From Leptospira wolbachii serovar Codice str. CDC (GTDB lineage: Bacteria; Spirochaetota; Leptospiria; Leptospirales; Leptospiraceae), in contig NZ_AOGZ02000014.1 in assembly GCF_000332515.2 (NCBI RefSeq), positions 1,194,001 to 1,258,000 on the forward strand: a stretch of 64,000 nucleotides of DNA, in the 5' to 3' direction. The notes beneath the pieces were generated by a model, which did not search any database, was not told the DNA's origin, and saw nothing but the letters and a program-made list of their open reading frames with translations. Of the stretch, positions 45,096 through 54,302 are shown one piece after another (within the stretch, counting starts at the first letter, position 1; each line of letters starts with the position of its first letter). The translations under genes and the position numbers were made by a program.

Positions 45096-47297
45096 TTGTA
45101 TCGATTCTTCTTTTGCCTTTTTTTTCTTCCCCTTTCGCTTTGGGCGGAAGGTGGTGTAGGTCTTTGGCATTTAGGAACAAACCCAAATACCAAACTATCA
45201 GAGCTTAGTTCCAAGGACCACAGTTCCCTCTTCTATTTCGGATTCACAAAAGATAGCCACTATTACCAAATTGATTTAGACGAAAGCCCTTCGAGATACT
45301 TTCATTTTGAAAATGGAATGATTTCTGAATTGGATTACGAGTTATTTCAAGATGGAAAAAAAATCTCTGAAATCAAAACTGGATTGGTTAGAAAAAAACT
45401 ACCTGAAGTATCTTTTACAGGTGGATTTGTATTTCCTGCGAAAGAAAAAGGAACTTACCTATTTCGAATTCGATCCGAAGACACTCACAGAATCAATTTT
45501 CGAATCCGCGACGAATTCAGCTTATTACAATATACGAAATCCATTTCTCTTTGGCAAGGTTTCTACTTTGGACTTTGTATCTTAGTTTGCCTTCTTTCTG
45601 CGACTCAATACATCATCCTAAGAGAAAGAATTTATCTATTGTTGACCTTCGCAACAATAACAATTCTATTCACAAATGTTCTTAGATCGGGCCTCTTTTA
45701 TGAATATGGTTTTAGTAACTGCGTTTGGTTTTATCGATATGTTCCTGGTCTTGTCTCTTTAAGTCCTTTTGGGCTCGTTCTTTTTTTGCGTGAGTTCATT
45801 CAAACAAAACAAAAATATCCCAATGCAGACAATTACATCATTTTCTACGCCTATTCTTTGTTTGTTTCCATTTTCATAGTTTTGATAGACTTGCAATTAT
45901 ACTTTCGATTCATATATGCGAATAGCCTAATGTTATCAACTGCAAATTTCGGTTTTGCAATTTACTGCATGATTAACAAAAAAGAAAATGCGAACGTTTT
46001 GTTTTATGCATTTTTGGTTAGGCAGATCAGCACAACATTACTAATTTTTGCCAATCTTGGATATTTACCTTCTTTTCCATTCTTAAGTTCTGCAAATGAA
46101 ATTGGTGCCGCCGTACAGATGACAATCTTTACGATTGCGATTTCTAAATTTCAAATTCAGAACCGTATCAAAAAAGAACAAACTGTAACCAAAGAAAATG
46201 CAGAATTGGAAACAATGGTTTTGGAACGAACCAAAGAGATCCAAACCCAAAAAGAAAAATTAGAAAAGGCATTATTACAAATCAGTCATACAGAAAACCA
46301 ATTAGTATTTTCAGAGAAGATGTCTGAACTGGGAAAACTTGTAGCAGGTGTAGCACATGAAATCAACAACCCGCTAAGCGCCATCAAAGCCTCAATAGAA
46401 ACCTTAATTGAATCCAAAGACAATGAAATTAAGAATTTAGGCTCCAAAGAAAATATATATTCATCGTTGGATCCAACTGAAATAAAAACCATCAAACAAA
46501 TTCTCACCTACCAATCTGATTTTGGTCTCGTAGCAAGTTACACGGAACGAAAAGACAAAAAGGCAAGTCTTAAAAAAGTCTGCAAAGACAATGGCTTAGA
46601 ACTCGAGGAAAGTATGTTGGAAAGGTTTTTGGATGTTGGGATTACCAAGTTATACGATGAAGAAATAGCCTTACTGAAATCCGGACAAGAAAAACTTTCT
46701 AATCTAATTTTTGAAGAAAAAAACTTCAAACTCCACTTGTCCATCATTCAGATCGCAGTAGATAGATCTTCGAAAATCATCTTAGCTCTAAAAAACTTTT
46801 CTCGTGTGACAAAAGTAGAAGAAAGAAGGATATTTACTCTTCTAGAAAATATTGAAACAGTGCTTACCATTTATCAATATAAAATGCGAGGAAAAGTTTC
46901 CCTTAAGAAAACATTTTTAACAGATGCGACGATCCTGGGTTGGCCAGAAGATTTAATTCGCGTTTGGACAAATTTGATTTTGAATGGATTGGAAGCAATG
47001 AACCAAAAAGGAAACCTTATGATCACTACAGAAAAAAAAGGTGGTTTGGTGGAAATCAAGGTGATAGACAATGGTCCAGGTATCTCATCAGAAATTCAGA
47101 ATAAAATCTTTGATCCCTTCTTTACCACCAAAAACCACGGCGAAGGAACGGGAATGGGGCTGGGAATTACAAAATCAATTATCGAAAAACACAAAGGAAA
47201 TATATTCATAGAATCAGAACCGGGTAGAACTTGTTTTTCCATCCAACTTCCGATCATTGAGTTTATAGATCCCAATGAACCATTCTCGGAAGATTGA
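45096..47297 (+). CDS. 7TMR-DISM sensor histidine kinase
   Basis: A 733-residue kinase. After a signal peptide, residues about 20-155 form an extracellular 7TMR-DISM sensor, then seven membrane spans (about 160-360), a coiled coil (TVTKENAELETMVLERTKEI) and the kinase core. The phosphoacceptor is His421 in VAGVAHEINNPLSAIKASIE; the ATPase has the N box VWTNLILNGLEAM, DNGPGIS and GEGTGMGLGITKS. About 200 residues lie between His421 and the N box, some 90 more than normal, as an extra helical insert. No response regulator is adjacent. TTG start. Confidence 0.9.
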   Translation: MYRFFFCLFFLPLSLWAEGGVGLWHLGTNPNTKLSELSSKDHSSLFYFGFTKDSHYYQIDLDESPSRYFHFENGMISELDYELFQDGKKISEIKTGLVRKKLPEVSFTGGFVFPAKEKGTYLFRIRSEDTHRINFRIRDEFSLLQYTKSISLWQGFYFGLCILVCLLSATQYIILRERIYLLLTFATITILFTNVLRSGLFYEYGFSNCVWFYRYVPGLVSLSPFGLVLFLREFIQTKQKYPNADNYIIFYAYSLFVSIFIVLIDLQLYFRFIYANSLMLSTANFGFAIYCMINKKENANVLFYAFLVRQISTTLLIFANLGYLPSFPFLSSANEIGAAVQMTIFTIAISKFQIQNRIKKEQTVTKENAELETMVLERTKEIQTQKEKLEKALLQISHTENQLVFSEKMSELGKLVAGVAHEINNPLSAIKASIETLIESKDNEIKNLGSKENIYSSLDPTEIKTIKQILTYQSDFGLVASYTERKDKKASLKKVCKDNGLELEESMLERFLDVGITKLYDEEIALLKSGQEKLSNLIFEEKNFKLHLSIIQIAVDRSSKIILALKNFSRVTKVEERRIFTLLENIETVLTIYQYKMRGKVSLKKTFLTDATILGWPEDLIRVWTNLILNGLEAMNQKGNLMITTEKKGGLVEIKVIDNGPGISSEIQNKIFDPFFTTKNHGEGTGMGLGITKSIIEKHKGNIFIESEPGRTCFSIQLPIIEFIDPNEPFSED

Positions 47298-48251
47298 TTA
47301 AGTAAGCCGATCGAGTTGTTCTACAAATAACTGCCGTTCGGAGCTATTTGGAAATTGATTTAAAAAACCCAGCAGATAGTTTTTTTCTAAACTGAGTTCT
47401 TTGTGCAACATTGCAGAAATTTTTTTAGATTCCATCAAACCAAGAATATAGGATTCATCAGAGGAATTTCTTTCTTCTTTTTTGAACACAGATTCCAATT
47501 TTCTTTTTTCCATAAGCCCTAGATGGTTGCGAAGGACAAGAACAGGATAAGTAAATAACCCATTTTTGAAATCTTTTAAAAATTCCTTACCACTTGTATT
47601 TGAATCTACAAAATAGTCTAAACAATCATCTTTCTTTTGGAAGAGTTTACCCAACCTAACACCGAAATCACGAACGAGAGATTTTTCTTTTTTGGATTTA
47701 CCGGCAAGGATCGCTGCCGATTCCGTACAAACTCCAAAAAGAGAAGCTGTTTTTCCATAAATAATAGAATCGTATATTTTTAAGGATATCTTAGGGTTTT
47801 TTTCCCATTCCATCTGCAAGAGTTCACTTACAGAAAGATCCTTTAATACTTGTGAAAAAATTTCCATAAGTTCCGGATTTCCAAGGGAGTTGAGCCGACT
47901 GATCCCACAAGCTAACAGATAATCGCCGGCAAGGATGGCCGTCTTGTCTCCAAACAAAGATCCAATGGTTGGTTTGCCACGACGGATGGGCGCATTATCC
48001 ACCACATCATCATGCAGTAAACTAGCAGCGTGGATAAGTTCGGCAACACTTCCTACATCTAGCCAATTTTTATCTTTTACATTAAGGAACTGACAAAATA
48101 GATAATGAGAAAAGGGTCGAATCCGTTTTCCACCAGAAGTGATTACATGTTTTTTGATTTTTTTAAGAACGGGAATATCTTCTTTAATGATTCCATCCAA
48201 ATTTTTATCAAACTTAGCTAAGATGGATTGGATTCGAAGATTTGATTTCAT
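47298..48251 (-). CDS. Polyprenyl diphosphate synthase
   Basis: A 317-residue trans-prenyl chain synthase of the IspA/IspB family. GGKRIRPFSHYL binds the allylic diphosphate, LIHAASLLHDDVVDNAPIRRG carries the first Asp-rich motif (DDxxD), and LFQKKDDCLDYF the second. The bulky residues before the first motif (AAS) and a normal length suggest long-chain products (octaprenyl to nonaprenyl, for quinones), but length cannot be fixed by eye. It directly abuts the histidine kinase stop on the other strand. Confidence 0.92.
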   Translation of the reverse strand: MKSNLRIQSILAKFDKNLDGIIKEDIPVLKKIKKHVITSGGKRIRPFSHYLFCQFLNVKDKNWLDVGSVAELIHAASLLHDDVVDNAPIRRGKPTIGSLFGDKTAILAGDYLLACGISRLNSLGNPELMEIFSQVLKDLSVSELLQMEWEKNPKISLKIYDSIIYGKTASLFGVCTESAAILAGKSKKEKSLVRDFGVRLGKLFQKKDDCLDYFVDSNTSGKEFLKDFKNGLFTYPVLVLRNHLGLMEKRKLESVFKKEERNSSDESYILGLMESKKISAMLHKELSLEKNYLLGFLNQFPNSSERQLFVEQLDRLT

Positions 48252-48254
48252 TCG

Positions 48255-49148
48255 TTATTCCACATGAGTGGATCGGCTTTCTAGAATCTGCAGGTGGTCC
48301 TTAATTGTATTCTCCATTTCTTTGGTTTGGTTGTCCCTGTAGATATGGATGAGATTTCTGCACATACGTTTGATCATGGAAAGTGTAGAAGCTTTTGTAA
48401 AATATTTTGGTGAATTGGTGTAGCCATTCGCTTCCAAAAACTTTTCACAAGTGAACTTATCTAACAAAACACCACCATGAAATGGATCAATATAGGTAAA
48501 GTAACCTTCCGATTCATATTGTAAAAGAAAATGAAGTGGGAGATTGGTTCCGTAGAGTGGAAGGCCCAATCTTTGACCAACTAACAAATAAACTACGGAC
48601 AAAGAAATAGGAATTCCTAACCTGCTTTTGATTACCTGAAATAAATAAGAATTACCGGGATCATTATAGTTCTGAATATTCCCAACAAAACCTTCTTCCT
48701 GAAATAAAACCTGGCAAAGAATTTGGACTTTAAGCTCATCAGTTAGATAACCGGAATGGTCATCATACAACTCAGATACACGAAGTGCAATTCGGTCCAA
48801 CTCATGTTTGATCTCTGCATAGTTTTGATCAGGAAAACCAATGCTAGACAACTGTACCGCCATCTCTTCTAAATCTTTATAATGATTTGTATTCCCACGT
48901 AACGTGAGTTTGAAGAAGGAATGACGTAGTCTATGACGAGTGATTTCTGATTTTAAATTGCGAGCTTGGACGCGAAGGTAAGGATCTTTTACTTCATCCA
49001 AAGCAGATTCCAATTGGATCTGCCATGGAATTCGAGAAGCGATGAGTTTTAATAAAAAACGTTTTTTTTCAGGAGGGGCAACTTCCCAATCATACAATAA
49101 ACGAGTGATATCGTCCGGATAAAAGTCTGGAAAGGAAGTTTGTCCCAT
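48255..49148 (-). CDS. Transglutaminase-like protein (SirB1/Transglut_core2 type)
   Basis: A 297-residue protein of the SirB1-type family. The diagnostic block is IKSRLGIPISLSVVYLLVGQ, LPLYGTNLPLHFLLQYE, and YIDPFHGGVLLD. In this family the catalytic Cys of transglutaminases is often replaced; here the corresponding residue is Ser/Ile (GIPISLSVVY), so it is likely a binding domain. Cytoplasmic. Immediately upstream of the prenyl synthase gene, only 3 nt from its start. Role unknown. Confidence 0.8.
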   Translation of the reverse strand: MGQTSFPDFYPDDITRLLYDWEVAPPEKKRFLLKLIASRIPWQIQLESALDEVKDPYLRVQARNLKSEITRHRLRHSFFKLTLRGNTNHYKDLEEMAVQLSSIGFPDQNYAEIKHELDRIALRVSELYDDHSGYLTDELKVQILCQVLFQEEGFVGNIQNYNDPGNSYLFQVIKSRLGIPISLSVVYLLVGQRLGLPLYGTNLPLHFLLQYESEGYFTYIDPFHGGVLLDKFTCEKFLEANGYTNSPKYFTKASTLSMIKRMCRNLIHIYRDNQTKEMENTIKDHLQILESRSTHVE

Positions 49149-49196
49149 GCAAAAACTATCTGTATAAAAACAAAAATGTCAATCGAATCTAAAAGA

Positions 49197-50009
49197 TTAT
49201 GCTAATTCCGCAAGTGCTTGCGCTTCTTGTTCTTTGTTCGGAGGAGTTCCGTGCCACTTAGGATTGTTTTCCATATAAGAAACACCTTTTCCTAAAATAG
49301 TTCTAAACACAATGAGAGTTGGTCCGCCTGTATGTTGTTTCGCTTTAGCAAAAGCAGCAAAAATATCATCCATATTATGTCCGTCAGCATTGATTACGTT
49401 CCAACCGAACATTTCGAACTTTTTATCCAAAGGTTCTAACTTCATTACTTCTTCTGTGTTTCCGTCGATTTGGATGTAGTTACGATCCATAAAGGCAATG
49501 AGGTTATCTGTTTTGAAGTGGACTGCTGATTGTGCCGCTTCCCAAGTCATTCCTTCGCCACATTCACCGTCAGATATGCATGTATAAATTTTATATGTCT
49601 CTTTTTTTAGTTTCGCACCGAGCGCCAAACCAACAGATACTGATAAACCTTGTCCAAGAGATCCGGAACTAGATTCGAGTCCCTTCATATAACGAGTGGA
49701 AGGGTGGCCTTGGAGATACGAATTGATATTACGAAATGTAAGTAAATCTTCTACAGGGAAATAACCGGAAAGTCCCATGGATGCATACCGAACCGCACAA
49801 ACGTGGCCGTTGGAAAGAATGAGCCTGTCTCTTTCTGCCCACTCAGGATTTTTAGGATCATGATTTAAAATAGAAGTATAGAGTGCAGCATAGATATCAG
49901 CAAGTCCAAGAGGACCACCTGGGTGACCAGAGTTGGCAGCCGTAACCATTTTGATCACTTGGATTCGAATATCTTTTGCAAATTTTTTTGCGACTTCAAT
50001 TTTTTCCAT
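49197..50009 (-). CDS. Transketolase, N-terminal subunit
   Basis: About 270 residues corresponding to the thiamine diphosphate-binding N-terminal domain of transketolase: [29 protein letters not shown], and [18 protein letters not shown] for the cofactor. It needs a separate C-terminal subunit, which is not encoded next to it in this window, although the two are usually neighbours in bacteria with split genes. AAGGA sits 6 nt before ATG 50009, so that is preferred to ATG 50015 which is nearly on top of it. Confidence 0.9.
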   Translation of the reverse strand: MEKIEVAKKFAKDIRIQVIKMVTAANSGHPGGPLGLADIYAALYTSILNHDPKNPEWAERDRLILSNGHVCAVRYASMGLSGYFPVEDLLTFRNINSYLQGHPSTRYMKGLESSSGSLGQGLSVSVGLALGAKLKKETYKIYTCISDGECGEGMTWEAAQSAVHFKTDNLIAFMDRNYIQIDGNTEEVMKLEPLDKKFEMFGWNVINADGHNMDDIFAAFAKAKQHTGGPTLIVFRTILGKGVSYMENNPKWHGTPPNKEQEAQALAELA

Positions 50010-50018
50010 GAACATTCC

Positions 50019-50408
50019 TTAAAGCGGTTTTGATTGAAATAAAAACAGACCGGAGATATAAACAATCGTGTACAATGGCAAAAAGATGTAATGCAATTTT
50101 ACGTGTAAGTTTCGTTTTCTTTTCCATCCCAAATAACCCATACACAACATAAGAATTAGGGCTATGGCTGCAAAAAAACGGTGGGTGTGAATGATGATTT
50201 CAGGCGCCGTGGGATAAATTTGGTGTTCCGCAATACCACCTAACAAATATTTCATGCCGAGCAAATAGACAGCTGCGGAGAGATTTGCCAAAATCCCAAG
50301 TGAATTGAAAACCTTGTGCCGTTTTTGGTCAGTCTTTCGAAAGAAATAACCCAAATAGAATCCAATTATGGAGATCGTCATGAGAGAATTGACTAAAAAC
50401 AGTGCCAT
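50019..50408 (-). CDS. Four-span membrane protein of unknown function
   Basis: A 129-residue protein with four hydrophobic helices (ALFLVNSLMTISIIGFYLGY, 20 residues; VFNSLGILANLSAAVYLLG; FFAAIALILMLCMGYLG; YIFLPLYTIVYISGLFLF). Conserved-looking His in IIIHTHRFFAAI and HVKLHYIFL could bind heme or metal, as in DUF420-like cytochrome-associated proteins, but I do not assign it. It precedes the transketolase subunit gene by 3-10 nt on the same strand. Confidence 0.65.
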   Translation of the reverse strand: MALFLVNSLMTISIIGFYLGYFFRKTDQKRHKVFNSLGILANLSAAVYLLGMKYLLGGIAEHQIYPTAPEIIIHTHRFFAAIALILMLCMGYLGWKRKRNLHVKLHYIFLPLYTIVYISGLFLFQSKPL

Positions 50409-50465
50409 CTCCTGTCATTCTGAAAGAATCCACCTGCGCTCAAAGAATTTTTATTTGACCTTAAC

Positions 50466-50491
50466 TGCATTTCCCAAAAATTGGAAATGCA
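50466..50491. promoter_or_regulatory. Palindrome immediately upstream of tRNA-Thr
   Basis: TGCATTTCC (50466-50474) and GGAAATGCA (50483-50491) are perfect inverted repeats, 8 nt apart, ending 1 nt before the tRNA. TTGACC at 50455-50460 is a possible -35; the matching -10 would fall inside the palindrome but is poor. It may be an operator, or a processing structure at the tRNA 5' end. Confidence 0.4.
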
Positions 50492-50492
50492 T

Positions 50493-50564
50493 GCCGCCTT
50501 AGCTCAGTGGTAGAGCAGCTGTTTTGTAAACAGCCGGTCGGAGGTTCAAATCCCTCAGGCGGCT
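50493..50564 (+). tRNA. tRNA-Thr (anticodon TGT)
   Basis: All arms can be drawn: acceptor GCCGCCT/AGGCGGC, D-arm GCTC/GAGC, anticodon stem GCTGT/ACAGC with loop TTTGTAA giving anticodon TGT (codon ACA), T-arm GGAGG-TTCAAAT-CCCTC, discriminator T. CCA is not encoded. 72 nt, a standard length. Confidence 0.95.
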
Positions 50565-50573
50565 TCATGCAAC

Positions 50574-50643
<70 letters not shown>

Positions 50644-50661
<18 letters not shown>

Positions 50662-50852
50662 AACTAAGTTCCTTTTCAACGGAACAAATTTCCCAACTAA
50701 CAACTGATCGAAGGATTCGAATAGAACCCGAGCGACTGCGACAATAGGAGCAGTTTCCGCACGATGCGGAAAAGCGAGCGGTGACGGGCCCGAGCGAGCG
50801 AAGCCAGGATGGCGGAGCGAAGGGTGGGCGAATCCTTCCCTGCCCAAACTAA
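50644..50852. repeat. 24-bp direct repeat of tRNA-Tyr 3' end (att-like)
   Basis: CGAATCCTTCCCTGCCC followed by AAACTAA is found at 50644-50667, covering the tRNA-Tyr 3' end, and identically at 50829-50852. The unit length is 185 bp. Such duplication is the usual mark of an integrase-mediated insertion or of a short tRNA-tail duplication. No integrase gene is in the window. Confidence 0.8.
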
Positions 50853-50976
50853 CATCTGTTTACTTGTAAACCACTAATCAGCCCATCTAAAATCTACTTG
50901 CAAAGACATCTAATGTCCCATTCTCTCTAAGTCAATACTTGGTATTTTCACACGATTTAGAATTTAGGGAGAATTC
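50662..50976. other. 315-bp gene-free region with GC-rich palindromic element
   Basis: No convincing gene. Positions 50707-50850 are visibly richer in GC than the neighbourhood, with repeats of GAGCGAGCG and a perfect hairpin TTTCCGCA-CGA-TGCGGAAA (50754-50772). The element begins with a damaged second copy of the tRNA T-arm (GAAGGATTCGAATAG at 50710) and ends in the intact tRNA 3' copy at 50829. A 72-residue reading frame on the minus strand (50629-50847) overlaps the tRNA and is not credible. The remainder to 50976 is AT-rich and probably holds the hsdM promoter. Confidence 0.6.
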
Positions 50977-53028
50977 ATGAATAAAGAAGAACTCAAAAAA
51001 CTAGAGGACAAACTTTGGAAGTCGGCAGACACGCTTCGAGCCAATTCGGATATGAAGGCTTCTGAATACTCAACTCCTGTTTTAGGTCTTATTTTTCTAA
51101 AATTTGCTGATAATAAATATAGTTCTGTGGAAAAAGAGATCGAAGCGGAATTTGAATCTCTTAAAAAATCAAGAATATCCAAATCAAAAGCAGAAATAGC
51201 AATTGCCAAATGTGGTTTTTACCTACCTGGCGAAGCTCGTTATGATTATCTATTAGGACTGGAAGAATCAGAAGATTTGGCGTTAGCAATCAAAAATGCG
51301 ATGGCGGCCATTGAAGCACACAAACCAGAACTCGAAGGAGTATTGCCAAAGGAAGAATACTCACGTCTCAATCGAAAAAAAGATAGTTCGGGGAATCTAA
51401 CTTATGATAACTCAATCCTGATACGATTATTAAAAAATTTCAAGGACATTCCAAAAGACGCAACAGGCGATATCTTCGGTCAAATTTATGAATACTTTCT
51501 CGGAAACTTTGCCCTTGCAGAAGGACAAGGCGGAGGAGAATTTTTTACTCCTAGGTCTGTTGTTCGTTTGATGGTAGAAATCATTGAACCAAAGGAAGGA
51601 AGAGTCTTTGATCCGGCATGTGGATCTGGCGGTATGTTTGTCCAATCGGCTCATTTTGCAGAGTCCCATAAAGCTGCTGGAAATCAGTCTGATTTTTATG
51701 TGATGGGCTGTGAAAAAACAAGAGAAACAGTAAAACTTGCAAAGATGAATTTGGTTGTCAATGGTCTGAAAGGGACAATTGAACAGGCGAATAGTTATTA
51801 CGAAGACCCGCATCAAAGTTTTGAAAAGTTCGATTATGTATTTGCCAACCCGCCATTTAACGTGGATGATGTGAACCTTTTGCAAGTGGAAAAAGACCCT
51901 CGTTTCAATGCGTACGGTGTACCAAAAAACAAATCGGCTATCAAATCCAAAGACAAAGGAACTGTCACCGTTCCCAATGCCAATTATTTATGGATCAACC
52001 TCTTTGCCAGTTCCCTAAAACCAAAGGGCCGCGCTGGCCTTGTCATGGCAAACTCGGCCTCAGATGCAAGACATAGCGAAGCTGAGATCCGCAAAAACCT
52101 GATCCAAAACAATTTGATTTATGCGATGGTGACTCTACCATCTAACTTATTCTATACGGTGACATTACCTGCCACACTTTGGTTTTTTGACAAAGCCAAA
52201 ACATCCAAAGACATCCTTTTTATCGATGCACGAAATATCTTTACACAAATTGACCGGGCTCATCGTGAATTTTCCGAAGAACAAGTGCAAAACATTGCCA
52301 CCATTTGTCGATTGCAAAGGGGAGACAGAGCCTCCTTTGTCCATCTGGTGCACGAGTACCTAGAAAAAGGTCACCTAGGCCTAAAAGAACACAAACAAAA
52401 ATTAGCAGATGCCTTCCAACAACTCAAAGGGCAATTGAAAGCGAATCAATCCAAGGAAAGTTTTGAGGAATTGGGACTTATCAAAAATATGGAAAAAGCC
52501 CTCTCTCTTTTAGAATCCTACCAAAAATCTGTGGATTTGGCCTCGGTAGACAAGGCAAACAAAGCACAAAGAAAACTCATCGAATCCATCACACCCGTCT
52601 TTACTGAGTTACACGAAGTGATGAAGTCCGTGGACAAGGCTGTCCGCCATTTGGAAAAAGAAAATAACAAATCTAAGGATTTAAAAAACTTAAAAACCGA
52701 ACTCGAAATTCTCCACAAAGAAGCCAAGGCCAGCGAATATTATTTTGGACATGTGGTATGGCTAGAGGAACGATTCCCCGAAGCCAAATACGAAGATGTA
52801 ACAGGCCTTTGCAAATTGGCAAATCTAACCGAAGTGGAAGAACAGGAATACTCCCTGAACCCTGGCCGTTATGTGGGGGTCGTCATCGAGGAGGATGGAA
52901 AAACCGAAGAAGAATTTATCTCGGAGATGATGAGCCTCCAAGAAACATTGGAAACCTTAAATAAGGAAGCCCATGGTTTGGAATCCATCATTGCCAAAAA
53001 TATCCGTTTGGTGGCCGGGGAAGTATGA
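50977..53028 (+). CDS. hsdM: Type I restriction-modification system, methyltransferase subunit
   Basis: A 683-residue N6-adenine DNA methylase. The SAM-binding motif I is FDPACGSGGMF, the catalytic motif IV FANPPFN (NPPF). An N-terminal helical domain (ELKKLEDKLWKSADTLRANS, 20) and FFTPRSVVRLMVEII are typical of HsdM. The long C-terminal region (about 450-683) is charged and coiled-coil-like, ending EYSLNPGRYVGV, which docks to HsdS; such long versions (about 680) form one of the main HsdM classes. Ends with a 4-nt overlap with hsdS. GGGAG precedes the ATG. Confidence 0.95.
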   Translation: MNKEELKKLEDKLWKSADTLRANSDMKASEYSTPVLGLIFLKFADNKYSSVEKEIEAEFESLKKSRISKSKAEIAIAKCGFYLPGEARYDYLLGLEESEDLALAIKNAMAAIEAHKPELEGVLPKEEYSRLNRKKDSSGNLTYDNSILIRLLKNFKDIPKDATGDIFGQIYEYFLGNFALAEGQGGGEFFTPRSVVRLMVEIIEPKEGRVFDPACGSGGMFVQSAHFAESHKAAGNQSDFYVMGCEKTRETVKLAKMNLVVNGLKGTIEQANSYYEDPHQSFEKFDYVFANPPFNVDDVNLLQVEKDPRFNAYGVPKNKSAIKSKDKGTVTVPNANYLWINLFASSLKPKGRAGLVMANSASDARHSEAEIRKNLIQNNLIYAMVTLPSNLFYTVTLPATLWFFDKAKTSKDILFIDARNIFTQIDRAHREFSEEQVQNIATICRLQRGDRASFVHLVHEYLEKGHLGLKEHKQKLADAFQQLKGQLKANQSKESFEELGLIKNMEKALSLLESYQKSVDLASVDKANKAQRKLIESITPVFTELHEVMKSVDKAVRHLEKENNKSKDLKNLKTELEILHKEAKASEYYFGHVVWLEERFPEAKYEDVTGLCKLANLTEVEEQEYSLNPGRYVGVVIEEDGKTEEEFISEMMSLQETLETLNKEAHGLESIIAKNIRLVAGEV

Positions 53029-54302
53029 AGGATTGGGAATTTTTTAAAAATAGCGAATTAATTTCAGAAAAGATTCTTGAAATAGGTGATGGTTATAGAG
53101 CAAAGAATACGGAATTTGCGAATGAAGGACTACCTTTTGCGCGAGCAGGAAATATAAACGATGGATTCCAATTTATCACGACCGACTTACTTAATCCTAA
53201 AAGTGTTCTTAAAGCAAGAGAGAAAATCTCAAAAGTTAACGATTGCGTTCTAACTACCAAAGGCACATTTGGAAGGGTTGCTTACGTTCGAAAAAATACA
53301 CAGACCTTCGTTTATTCTCCGCAATTATGTTACTGGAGATCGAACGATCAATCTAGATTAAATTCCAGATTTCTTTTTTATTGGCTTCAGGGTCCAGAGT
53401 TTCTGATTCAAGCAAACCAAATTAAAAGTTCTACCGACATGGCGGATTATGCCAATTTAACGGATCAAAGGCAAATGGAAATCCACCTCCCTCCCCTCTC
53501 CATCCAAAAAAAAATCGCCGCCGTTCTTTCCGCCTATGACGACTTAATCGAAACCAACGAACGCCGCATCCAAATCTTAGAAACGATGGCGGAAGAATTG
53601 TACAAAGAATGGTTTGTACGATTGCGATTTCCAGGACACGAAACAACAAAGATCGTCAAGGGTGTGCCGGAAGGTTGGGAGGTGAAGAGGGCAATAGATA
53701 TATTTAATATTCTCGGTGGCGGAACACCAAATACGGACAGGCAGGAATATTGGAATGGAAATATTCCATTCTTTACTCCGAAAGATTCACACCAGGGTTA
53801 CTTTTGCATGGTTACAGAAAAAGGGATTACTCCTCTTGGTTTAGAAAATTGTAATAGCAAGCTTTATTCAAAATTTACTATCTTTATAACAGCGCGAGGT
53901 ACTGTGGGTAATATTTCATTACCATGTAAACCGATGGCGATGAATCAATCCTGTTATGCTCTCGTTCCAAAGGAAAATGATAATCTTTATTTTCATTTTC
54001 TTGCATTAAAGAATTCAGTTGATGTTATCAAAGGTCGATCAAACTCGGGAGTGTTCGATAACATAATTACTGACAGCTTCAAAGTTTTCGGATATTTTAT
54101 ACCGGACGATTCGACGTTAAAAATGTTTAGCAATATAATTAATCCTTTTTTCATTCAGCTAGAAAATCTACTTAATGCAAACTCCCTTCTCAAAACCTCC
54201 CGTGACCGCCTACTCTCTCGTTTGGTGTCGGGGAAAATTGACCTTTCTAATTTGGACATCCAATTCCCACCGAGTATGAAAGAGGAGATCAACCATGGTT
54301 GA
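53025..54302 (+). CDS. hsdS: Type I restriction-modification system, specificity subunit
   Basis: A 425-residue HsdS with two target-recognition domains (about 1-150 and 210-365). The central conserved helix is PLSIQKKIAAVLSAYDDLIE with RFPGHE, and the C-terminal one is SLLKTSRDRLLSRLVSGKID. The TRD DNA is more AT-rich (for example 53040-53300 and 53690-54170) than the conserved parts, as is usual for exchangeable TRDs. It sets the bipartite recognition sequence, which cannot be read by eye. Overlaps the following gene by 8 nt. Confidence 0.93.
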   Translation: MKDWEFFKNSELISEKILEIGDGYRAKNTEFANEGLPFARAGNINDGFQFITTDLLNPKSVLKAREKISKVNDCVLTTKGTFGRVAYVRKNTQTFVYSPQLCYWRSNDQSRLNSRFLFYWLQGPEFLIQANQIKSSTDMADYANLTDQRQMEIHLPPLSIQKKIAAVLSAYDDLIETNERRIQILETMAEELYKEWFVRLRFPGHETTKIVKGVPEGWEVKRAIDIFNILGGGTPNTDRQEYWNGNIPFFTPKDSHQGYFCMVTEKGITPLGLENCNSKLYSKFTIFITARGTVGNISLPCKPMAMNQSCYALVPKENDNLYFHFLALKNSVDVIKGRSNSGVFDNIITDSFKVFGYFIPDDSTLKMFSNIINPFFIQLENLLNANSLLKTSRDRLLSRLVSGKIDLSNLDIQFPPSMKEEINHG

